A stretch of DNA of 64,000 bases from NCBI GenBank assembly GCA_017165825.1, contig CM029387.1, positions 3,984,178-4,048,177 on the forward strand, read 5' to 3'. This stretch comes from Hepsetus odoe. Taxonomy: Eukaryota; Chordata; Actinopteri; Characiformes; Hepsetidae. How positions within the stretch are numbered: the first letter of the stretch is position 1; every line of letters starts with the position of its first letter. Shown in pieces: positions 55,557 to 64,000 of the stretch. The position numbers and the translations under genes are program-made. The notes beneath the pieces were generated by a model, which made no database searches, was not told the DNA's origin, and saw only the letters and a list, made by a program, of their open reading frames with translations.

Positions 55557-57824
55557 TTATATGGGCTTGTACAGCAGAGAGGTGACGTACTTCTTCTTGT
55601 ATCTGTGAGTCGCACTGAGGACCATCACACCATCCTAGACAGAGAAGAAAAATCCGAGATGTTACACAGTTTACTACCTGTTAGCTTTCAGACCGATTAA
55701 GATTGTTCTATACCTTTATTGAGAGTGCATAAAGATGATTGAGCATCACATGGTTGGGTTCAGGCAGCAGAGCTGGATCACACTATAAACAGGTTAAGGA
55801 TAAACAGCAGTTTATTAAAAAATAAAAAATAAAAGAGTCTTTACCAAAGTCTTCCCATGTTCACTTCAACTACATGATGCAACTATACTTGGGCAAACAG
55901 TGCAAATTGAAAAAACTAACAAATTGTTTTAAAAAATAACAAAATGTGACCGGAACGAGCAACTAAAAAGGAGTGAAAGAGTGACTCACTGAAATGTTGG
56001 TGTCTTTGTTGAGGATCACTTGAAGGAGGTGAGGTGGAAGGATGGGTGGGGCTTTAAATCGTTCCTCTGGTCGATACACATACACTTCCTGTCCGTAAGG
56101 ACCTGGTGGGGAGCTGGATAAATCTGAAATCATATCACATTAGATTTTTGAGTAGCGTTGGAAGAGAACATATCTGACACTTTAGTTCAGAACAACATGA
56201 TTTTATGTTCCCATGTTCTCTCTTCTTCTTGTTCTTGTCCGGATTAGCGGATCATCCTTTTCCATTTCTTCCGGTCCTCTGCGTGTTCCTCCTTCAAACC
56301 GACCACCTGCACGTCCTCTCTCACAACATCCATGAACCTTCTATTGGTTCTTCCTCTTTTCCTCTTTCCTGGCAGCTTCATCTTCAACATCCTCCTCTTG
56401 GTATAATCCTAGTCTCTCCTCTGGACGTGTCCAAACCAATGCAACCATACTTCTCTAACTTCGTCTCCAAAACATCTAACCTGAGCTGATTCTCTCTAAG
56501 AACTGAAAAAGCATTTGTAATATGAAGGTGAAATATAAATGGTATAAACAGTTCTAGTGGGGAAAACGCAGATGCATTTTTACTTTAAGCATATAAATAA
56601 CTTCTTATTGCAGAGTAACGCTCGACGGAATTAACCACTCTTACCAGAAGTGTCGGAGCACTCCAGTGAGTCCACCTGCAGCGCGTCAAACACCTCAAAG
56701 TCAGATTTTTTCACCTGAATCAGGTTGTTAATAGTGCCCATCTGACTTGTTACCACCGGCTGCAAACAAGAACAAGAGTGACTTCACTTGACCAACTGAG
56801 CCATGCTGTTTATGAATCAAATAATAATCCAAATCTGTTTCATTGGCAGCCTTTACCAGATTCATCAGCGGATTCATCAATATACTTACATTTAACTTAA
56901 CATCTCTACAAATTTTAAAACATAAATATAAACTTCCTTCTAAGAGGCAATTTAGAATCACAATCTATAGAGCCTTGTAATGGCAAGACTTTCCAGTTCT
57001 ATGAAATTATTGTTTAAATGTATAATTTACCTCAGAATGATCGTGAACCCACTGCCCATCAACAAAGAACTTATACTGATGTTCTCCCTCAGGCAAGTCC
57101 AGGATCGCTACAAAATCATTATGGCTTGTGTAATGAAAACAACAGAAAAATAAGTGTTACTATTTTACAACCTGATGATCCTGCCAGTATCTCTATAAAA
57201 GGTTATAACATACATCTTACACAGCTTGGAAATAGTAAACTATATACAACTGAATAGTCAATAATCTAAAGAAAAGTTCCCCTTCCTCAAACTGATTCCC
57301 CTAAAATGCCAAAAACCTCTTATTAAGTGGGATCTTGGCGCTCCAGTTGTTGAAAGAGCCTGCAATGTAAACTTCTTTTCCTCCTCCTCCCCACCGTATA
57401 ACTGTCGGACGTGCTTGTGGGCCTGTTTTTACCAAGTCGTCTAAATCTGGAGCAAAATCCTTTTCTCCTGGAGCCTGGTGGAACACATAGGCTTAACTCT
57501 AGAGCTGCTGACACCAGTCAATAAAGCATGCGTAATAGAAAATATTCAAAAATATAAACAATATTTCATAGCATTCCTAAAACACACAAGGTAATTCAGA
57601 CAGATGGCAATATGCTGCATATAAAGGTGAGAGGGCAATTTATTTTTTACTTTGTTCATTTTCCATACCTTAGTATCAGGTCCATGAGTGTTGAAGATGT
57701 TTGGGTCATCTGTGCTGTCTACCATCTTGCTTGGTTCATGATCCTTGTGGCTTCCACCGCTGTCTGAGCGATGGCTCTTTGCTCCATGGCGGTCACCAGA
57801 CACCCGGTCACTGGTGTTGCCCAT
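55557..57824 (-). CDS. prkab2: prkab2, AMP-activated protein kinase beta-2 subunit
   Basis: This is the scaffold and glycogen-binding subunit of AMPK, joining the catalytic alpha and regulatory gamma subunits. Seven coding exons: 57669-57824, 57317-57474, 57031-57124, 56645-56759, 55990-56123, 55714-55782 and 55557-55634 (804 nt, 267 aa; human beta-2 has 272). The start MGNTSDRVSGDRHGAKS has Gly2 for N-myristoylation. The CBM48 carbohydrate module is ARPTVIRW...GGKEVYIAGSFNNWSAKIPL...YKFFVDGQWVHD. Serine in NKSHNDF corresponds to beta Ser108. The C-terminal alpha/gamma-binding domain runs PPGPYGQEVY...PPILPPHLLQVILNKD...CDPALLPEPNHVMLNHLYAL...YKKKYVTSLLYKPI. RVSGxRHGAK and MVDSTDDP favour beta-2 over beta-1. 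Oddities are VHDHSE where the family has VHDPSE, and a weak GTTTTT donor after exon 2 of the coding set. Confidence 0.97.
56225..56460 (-). mobile_element. RTE-type LINE fragment (end of reverse transcriptase ORF)
   Basis: The minus strand reads WLHWFGHVQRRD, one stop, then KLPGKRKRGRTNRRFMDVVR and EDVQVVGLKEEHAEDRKKWK, ending MIR and a stop. WFGHV..R and GRPxxRxxD-type phrases with a terminal DRxxWKxxIR are typical of the carboxyl end of RTE-class LINE ORFs. It is a dead fragment in a prkab2 intron. Confidence 0.6.
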
Positions 57825-57856
57825 GGTTCACCAACCCAAGCAAAGAATGCGGCCTC

Positions 57857-59567
57857 CTGCTGCACAGAGCAACAAACAAGAATCTGATACTCTAAATCGG
57901 CAGAAAACTCAAAAACAGAAGCCACAACCGAACAACAAGCCAGTGTTGATATGTAGATGTCAATATTATCGCTACTACAAAATGAACATTAAAAGTATTA
58001 ATTGTTCCAAAAATAATCTGGTTTTAGCCATTAGACCACTTCACTCAAAGCCCTCTAGATTAAAGTGACCAGATGACAATGTTTTGGTGACCGGTACCTC
58101 GTTGGAGTTGTCCCCAGAAACGTCCCTGCATTAAATAGTGAGTTAAAACAGAACTGAAAAAAGACGCCTTGTGTTGTGTTTGTTTTGGCCAACAGAGTGT
58201 GCTGGCTGCCTATTAATGCATCTCTACGTCACTCTTCTGCTAGTAACCACTTGCTTGCCTGGTTTTAAAGAAAACTGCAATAGAACAAAGACCAGGAACT
58301 AAGGAGTGCAAACTCATTTCATTTACATTTACAGCATTTAGAAGACACTCTTAACCAGAGCACTTTCCATTTCCGGAGAACAGGGACGGTCTCCCTGGAG
58401 CAGCTTCGGGTTAAAGGTTTTGCTCAGGATCCCAGTGTTGGCAGTCCTGAAGGTAGGTTTGATTCTGCAACCTTCTGATCCACAGGTGAGAATCCTACCA
58501 CTAAATCAGCACAAGGGTGGGGCTACAGGAATCAACCACCTGGTGAGGGGCTCATTTATAGGCATTCTGTCTATTTAGGTTTGGCTCCATGCCATCTACC
58601 AATATTGTGCATCATTTAACGTAAACCAAATAGAAGATATTTAACCTGCTGTTGGTTTAGCTTTGAGGGCGTCCTCTGTTTTACAAATTGAAGGGTTTGT
58701 ACAATTTTATCTGTTGTGCAGTTTATTCCAGGGCAACAGTTGCCATAGATGAAACTAGACCTGTCCCTCTTTTAATCACATGGATAAAAACACTGGACAT
58801 TTAAAAGATATAATCACCAGCTAGAACAACTAGAAATGTCTGTATTTCATTTCAGAAATCTGGCCACCTGACCCTGGAGACCCTGACCCCTGAGCATGGG
58901 ACAGCTGGTTGGACATACTGTAGGTACTGAAGGACATGGGCTGGGTTCCACTCAGAAAAGAGGGGTGCAGGGATTTACAGTGATCCCTCTGTATCATTTC
59001 TTTAATAAAACAAATCCTCTTAGGAAGGATGATTCCTGCTCTTTGGGGTGAACATGATTTTCACACATAGTTCAACATAAAAACAGCAGTTCGGCTTAAA
59101 AATACACAGCAGCCTCAATGCGAGCTGTTAGCAGGAACATTAGCCGCTGACTGTCAGCAGGATGAGCTCCCACACTGAAGGATGGCGGTCAGAAACAATA
59201 AACCGCGCAGAACCGGAATATCAGTGTTTATTACAAGTGTCAACAACTGTCCCTGAATCGAACAGACAACCGTTTTAACCGCTGCTAACCGACACACACT
59301 TCTAATAAAGCTCTCACACAGCAGTCCGTGATGGAAAACGAGCCGAAATGCGACATTTATCGGATATAAGCCCCGTTTCTGACTGAAAAAGTCTGTTTTT
59401 TCCGCCCCAGCTGTCTGTCCGTTACTTTAGCTCTGCTAACCGCTAGCCGGTTAGCCGAGCCGTTAGCCCGCAGGAACGACACCAATGTAATCAAATGTCA
59501 CCGTACAGACCTGTTATAACCGACTTATTTTCATCACAGCTATATTACAAATAATTTTTTTACTCAC
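57857..59567 (-). other. prkab2: prkab2 5' intron
   Basis: The intron joins the noncoding first exon to the ATG exon. It contains one worn interspersed repeat and CpG-rich DNA from about 59100 onward, with several GCTAAC/GTTAGC motifs near 59270-59470. No ORF was supported. Confidence 0.55.
58318..58517. repeat. Fish interspersed repeat (ACATTTACAGCATTTAGAAG type)
   Basis: The start ATTTACATTTACAGCATTTA followed by AGACACTCTTAACCAGAGC is a worn copy of a phrase very common in teleost genomes (ttacggcatttggcagacgc). A possible B-box-like GGTTTGATTCTGCAACC follows. It lies in the 5' intron of prkab2. Confidence 0.5.
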
Positions 59568-59860
59568 CAGCAAAACTAAAAAGAGTCTATTTCCCCAGTT
59601 GACGTCTAACCCAACTTTGACAGCATAGTCAACATTAACATGTACGGCGGCCCGGAGAGCCAAAACAGCGCCGTTTAAAAACGCGTTTCGTTATTTGAAG
59701 GGAAGATCCACCGATTTTCCAGAATTTCAGTGAAATTAGGAGGTTTAGAGGGATCGTCATCCAGGCCGCTCTGATATCTTTATGTGTGTATTTCTGTAAT
59801 CCAAACCTACGTGTGTCTGCATTTAATATGTAATGTTGATGATAAAAAGACGTCATTCGT
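59300..59860 (-). promoter_or_regulatory. prkab2: prkab2 CpG-rich promoter and noncoding exon 1
   Basis: CpG density rises clearly here (GCCGTTTAAAAACGCGTTTCG, GTACGGCGGCCCGGAGAGCC). On the minus strand a consensus donor CTG/GTGAGTAAAA leaves an exon ending at 59568. The coding exon has an acceptor TGTGCAGCAG ending at 57857, so the 5' UTR is split. The transcription start is not fixed. Confidence 0.6.
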
Positions 59861-60281
59861 AAATAAAATCACTGTTCTCTGGGTCATATTTGCCTTCGAA
59901 CCTTCTTCGTGTATATTTTTATTATCTTAAACTTAAAAGTACATTTTCAAGGCATTAAACTCAAACTCTCATCTGCTTTCTATCACCAGAGTTGAACACT
60001 GACTCTGGTCGTTCTCTGTTTTCTAGAACGGAAAATGTATATGTTTAAAATATAGCAATATGTTTAGAGAAGTCTCTTTTGTAGTTTCTCCAGCCGGAGG
60101 GAAGCCCCTTCTAATCTAATATCAAAATTAGTGGATCATAAATCTAGAATAAGAACAAAATGTTTTTCAGAATTGATCTTCTGGGGCGCTTGTGATTTTC
60201 TGTGTTTTATTTTGGGTTATGTGTTGATGATCTGAGATCTCTGGACTGCTGTAAGAATCACATCAACCACAGACAATGTAA

Positions 60282-60449
60282 TTAATTCATCAAAAAGTGC
60301 TGTTTATTATCCCCACTGCTGCTCCACATCTGAGCACCATCCTCTTTTCCTCCAGGAATAAAAAATACGTCTCTCTGCTGATTCTCTGGCTCTTGTTTTG
60401 TTTTGCTTTTCACTGTATGAACAGGGATAAAGAAAGAGTGTTGAAAAAG

Positions 60450-60488
<39 letters not shown>

Positions 60489-62254
60489 AAAACTTTTGAG
60501 CAAATAACTAACCAGCAATCCATGTGGGGTCCTGGTGAGGTAGAGAAACTTTTTGGGAAAGGTAACTTTTTTCTGGAACTTTTTGACGTCTGCATCCTTG
60601 ATAGGAGACAAAGATGTCTCTAATGGGATGTACTCAATGTCACAAGCTTTGCCAGGTGTGATGAGGTGAGTGCTGGGATCCTGCACTTGTCCCTTGGTTT
60701 CATTTGGAACAGGAGATTCATTGCAGTCAATGGAGCAAGAAAACCTGCCAGCAGAACAGCTCCTTCTAGAAGCCCTCCAATAAAACTATGAACATTTACA
60801 CAGTGTGTCACAGGAGAGTGTGTAATAAAATGCATTTAGTAATGCAATAAATGGACATGCCTATTTGTACATTACAGCACCAAACATGCTTATAATCATG
60901 ACTTGGTCCCAATTTTTAAATTCCAGCAGACACTCAACATTGTAGTTTATCATGATGATGCTGAGCTCTGTGACTTTATAACTATTGATAGAAGTATGCT
61001 GAAGTTCATAAAAATCATATAAATAATTTCATATGTGGTTAATTATGTCACACACTTACATTCAAGCCCTTGAGCTGCTCCTCCACTGCCTTTAACTTCT
61101 TAGAGAAACTGTTCCCCAGTTTTTTTAGCTGTAAACATCTGTTTTGGTCTCCTACAGCCTGAGTATGCTCATCCTCATCATCACTGCTCTCCAGAGTAAC
61201 CACTGCCATCCTGCCCTGCCTAACACACTGCAGGGCCTGGAAATTCTTACTCCAGTACCCAACACTATAAAAGTCTGTATCATTCAGTTCCAAACTTCAG
61301 TACCAAAGTAATCTCTCTCAACAGAATCCGTGAGTCAGTAAAAGCTTTCTCAGAATCTAGACAGGTATGTTTACATAACCAGCCCATATAAAAACACATA
61401 GAAGGATGCTTGAACAACCAGATCATATTTATTATCATTTTATTACCATAAAGTGAAGTCGATTTCACATTAATCCGCTCTGGATAGTTCACATCTTAAA
61501 AAGCAGAAAAATGTTTAAGTGAAATTTACTAAACAGCCGTGTGAGGAAGATAAGTAAACAATTAAAAAATTGCATATTTAGATTGAAATTATTTTTTATG
61601 AATTGAATGGAAATTTATAAATATAAAATGTATAAAGTTTATAATCATAATGATTAAGGTCTTCTTTACTTGCTTCTTTGTTTATTATTATTATTATTGT
61701 TATTATTATTATTAATTCTTATTATGAATATACATAGTGTCGTTGTTGTTGTTATTATTATTTGAAATAATAACTTTCTGATTCAGAAACTGTTTTTTCC
61801 AGGTGAAGATAGCAGTCTTGCTGTCGGGTATCTCATCATGTTAATGTGAATGATTTTTCATTTTCAGGGACTGCAGTACCTGGAAGGTTGCTGGGACTCT
61901 TCCTGTTGGGGAGTCTGGCTCCTCTCTTTTTATGTGCTTTAAAGAATAAATATGACAGTCAGAAATCAGAACCCTCGCTCAGTTCGGTTCACACTTCAGA
62001 AACCGAATCCGAAACCGCTCATTCTGGACTCACAATTTCACAAACTTCAGTCGTACTGCTGCGTCTGCTCGGCGTCACCTCCTCCAGATCCCCCACCGTC
62101 CACTTCAGCTCTCGGACCCGAGCTTCACCTCTCTCCCGAGGACTGAGCTGCCAGTTTGAGAGAGAAGCGCATTTTTGATTTTCTCAGATGAAACTGAAGG
62201 AGCAGAGAAGCTCATTCACCCACCTTCACATTTCTGAGCCGTCTCTCCGCCATG
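60282..62254 (-). CDS. Unrecognised minus-strand gene (six exons proposed)
   Basis: I do not recognise this protein. Exons proposed by phase are 62225-62254 (MAERRLRNVK), 62129-62147 (19 nt), 61880-61936, 61447-61494, 61060-61274 and 60282-60785. The joins are phases 0, 1, 1, 1 and 0. The best exon reads DFYSVGYWSKNFQALQCVRQ, then an acidic ESSDDEDEH, then a possible short coiled coil (LKKLGNSFSKKLKAVEEQLK). The last exon begins FYWRASRRSC and contains KGQVQDPSTHLITPGKACDI. The amino end is basic. Splice sites around 61060-61494 are good and the 19-nt exon is the weakest link. The last exon stays open through a GAAA microsatellite to a stop at 60282, but the true 3' end may differ. About 290 aa if all joins are right. 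Confidence 0.45.
60449..60491 (+). repeat. (GAAA)n microsatellite
   Basis: About ten units of GAAA. On the minus strand it is in frame with the last exon of the unrecognised gene and would code a repeating Phe-Leu-Ser-Phe tract. Confidence 0.9.
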
Positions 62255-62415
62255 CGGCCTCCCTCTTGATTAACACTCCCAAAAAGATAAAGAAGAAACT
62301 GTAAATGATCAAACACCGATTAACACAAACACTCAGCAAGCCTTTGATCTACAATGTGCTGTCGGGTCCGTTACCATGGAGACCACGTCAGAAGTTCTAA
62401 AACCGTTAAATCACA

Positions 62416-62463
62416 CAGCTATATCTATCTATCTATCTATCTATTCTATCTATCATCTATCTA

Positions 62464-62504
<41 letters not shown>

Positions 62505-62545
62505 GTCTATTTATATATCTCTCTGTCTGCCTACCTGCCTATCTG

Positions 62546-62583
<38 letters not shown>

Positions 62584-62674
62584 CATCTATCTATCTATCT
62601 ATCTATCTGTCTGTCTGTCTGTCTGTTGTCTGTGTCTATTTATATATCTCTCTGTCTGCCTACCTGCCTATCTG

Positions 62675-62752
<78 letters not shown>

Positions 62753-62760
62753 CATCTATC
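62416..62760 (+). repeat. Tetranucleotide array (CTAT)n / (CTGT)n
   Basis: About 340 bp of CTAT and CTGT repeats, broken by ATTTATATATCTCTCTGTCT and CTGCCTACCTGCCTATCTG, which both occur twice about 130 bp apart. The array was therefore enlarged by a segmental duplication as well as by slippage. All ORFs through it are artefacts. Confidence 0.95.
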
Positions 62761-63329
62761 CAACCACCTACCCACCCAATCCATCCACTCTTGTGCCCAT
62801 CCATCTATTTGATGATTTGATGTATTATATGTGTGTGTGTGTCACAACACCAGGTTGCTCTAATTAATTCAGATTTTTTTTTTTATATAAGTATGATTTT
62901 ATTCTGTTTGTAAATTGAGTCCATAGGAATCTATCCTTCCAGAACTGCTTCCCATGCACTATTGCTGTAGGAACATAATTATAATTATATTATATAATTA
63001 TACTTTCATACAGTGTAAATGAAACAGTTGTTTCTCTGCTGTTTTCCTACAGTAAAACTTGCACAAAACTTGCAAAACTCTCTTTTCTGTCAACAGATGT
63101 ATTTTTTCCTGTCACAGTGTGCTGTTATGATTTCTGACAGGCTATAATATGATTCTTGTTGCATTAAGATGTTTTGTCTGCAGATAATTAACTTACTAAA
63201 TAAACAAATTTAATAAAATAAATTATTAGATACATAAACACATTAGGATGATTTAATTTACTGCTTAAATTTGAACATGCACGAAACCAAAGCAATCAAC
63301 TTTATTTATTTATGTATTTATTTCTTTGC

Positions 63330-63630
63330 GCAAAAGCCGCGCGCAAGCAAGGTCGTTGACTGCTAAAAAAAAGAAAAGAAAAAAAAGGCCCCAGGATGGT
63401 GTCTCCGGCTGCGCCTGATCAAATTTACTGCTGTTTAACGGTAAACTGAACGCGCAGAGCTTCGATTCATACAATTTATATTTATGTTTAGCCGGTTTGC
63501 CAAAGAGTACAGAGAGAGTGCAGTTGTGTTTTTGTAACGCATTATTCTGCGGTGTGAAACGATCTCGGTCACACGGTCACTATTTACGCGACTCGCCGCA
63601 GGAAGGACCCCAACGTAACCGTTTTCAGTC
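63330..63630 (+). promoter_or_regulatory. CpG-rich promoter/5' UTR of the RS-protein gene
   Basis: It contains a cluster of CpGs (GCCGCGCGCAAGC, CTCCGGCTGCGCC, GAACGCGCAGAGCTTCG, TTACGCGACTCGCCGC) directly upstream of the ATG in otherwise AT-rich DNA. The role is inferred from composition and position. Confidence 0.5.
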
Positions 63631-63845
63631 ATGGGCTCGAAGAATAAAGATAGGAGAAGAAGTGAGTCCCGGTCCCGTTCTAAGTCGACAGACACAGACA
63701 GAGAACGACACAGGGGGACAAAAAGAAGAAGCAGGAGCAGATCTGCGGAGAGGAGAAGAGTCCGGTCCAAGAGCAGAGGAAGCAGTGACTCAGAGAGAGA
63801 GAACTGGACCAGAAAACACGCACACACTTCCAGACACAGACGCAG
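63631..63845 (+). CDS. First coding exon of an RS-rich protein (partial gene)
   Basis: The ATG is followed by GSKNKDRRRSESRSRSKSTD and further SRSRS/RSR runs (KRRSRSRSAERRRVRSKSRG). These form an arginine-serine (RS) domain as found in splicing factors and other nuclear-speckle proteins. The exon is 215 nt and leaves in phase 2 at CGCAG/GTGAGC; the rest lies beyond the window. The upstream region is CpG-rich, as for a housekeeping promoter. Several RS proteins begin similarly, so no gene name is given. Confidence 0.7.
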
Positions 63846-64000
63846 GTGAGCACAGAGATAGAAAACACGCACACAAACACTCTCTCACTCTCACTCTCTG
63901 AGAGAGCTGAGACAGAAATTCACACCTCAACACAGACACACGTTAGAGCAGAGTCACTTAAGGAAAAAAATTAGTTTGTTTCCACTGTAAATACAGTAAG

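Larger units (their letters stand above)
62255..63630. other. Intergenic region between divergent genes
   Basis: It holds the tetranucleotide array and otherwise AT-rich DNA. CpGs become frequent from about 63330 (AAAGCCGCGCGCAAGC), marking the promoter side of the plus-strand RS-protein gene. No exon was seen. Confidence 0.5.

Noticed and set aside
61846..62178. Plus-strand ORF of 110 aa starting with a hydrophobic segment
   Set aside because: The minus strand holds phase-consistent exons of the unnamed gene here; the plus-strand ORF has no family similarity I can see and looks like a shadow.
62354..62867. ORFs of 105-163 aa rich in Ile/Tyr/Leu/Ser
   Set aside because: They are translations of the CTAT/CTGT microsatellite.
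1..64000. CRISPR arrays, operons, phage or other prokaryotic systems
   Set aside because: The DNA is clearly vertebrate, with spliced genes and fish repeats; regular repeats here are microsatellites or transposon copies.

Overview
This is vertebrate nuclear DNA, almost certainly from a teleost fish. It has small exons with GT/AG splice sites in long AT-rich introns, very many (GT)n, (CT)n and (AT)n microsatellites, a tRNA-headed SINE family in several copies, Tc1-type miniature elements and an RTE-type LINE tail. The order or species cannot be fixed from the sequence.

About 80% of the window is one plus-strand gene, myomegalin (pde4dip), read here exon by exon with codon phase checked at every join. 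It has two alternative N-termini. Six exons (1897-16258) encode a centrosomin CM1 amino end of 221 codons. One large internal first exon (ATG 23201, donor after 24397) encodes the 399-codon EB1-binding (EB-MMG-type) amino end with a four-cysteine motif and an SxLP EB1 motif. Both splice in phase 0 onto 38 shared exons (26295-49386; 5,907 nt = exactly 1,969 codons). These encode a long coiled-coil rod, an acidic stretch, the strongly conserved middle of the family and a CM2-like carboxyl region. The last exon can be read in two frames depending on a 55-nt optional exon, giving two carboxyl ends. Predicted lengths with the short tail are 2,206 aa (CM1 form) and 2,384 aa (EB form).

Convergent to it on the minus strand is prkab2, the AMPK beta-2 subunit (seven coding exons, 57824 down to 55557, 267 aa). 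Its long 3' UTR ends about 0.3 kb from the last poly(A) signal of pde4dip, and it has a CpG-rich noncoding first exon near 59.6 kb. Beyond it lies an unrecognised minus-strand gene (62254 to about 60282; six exons proposed, the last reading through a GAAA microsatellite). At the right edge is the first coding exon of a plus-strand RS-rich protein (from 63631, cut by the window end). Human PDE4DIP and PRKAB2 both lie in 1q21, so the neighbourhood is broadly conserved.

The rest is intron and intergenic DNA: a 245-bp solo LTR with a perfect 5-bp target duplication, two related Tc1-type foldback elements, seven SINE copies (two in tandem, one with an unrelated tail), a 0.7-kb CTA/CTG triplet array with higher-order structure, a tetranucleotide array with an internal duplication, and a perfect 36-bp inverted repeat in a pde4dip intron. 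I found no prokaryote-type system, CRISPR, viral gene or toxin gene, and nothing that qualifies as a wholly new biological system. The most useful loose ends are the broken or orphan exons at 12.2-12.7 kb, the alternative carboxyl end of pde4dip, the perfect hairpin at 40.5 kb and the unnamed gene at 60-62 kb.
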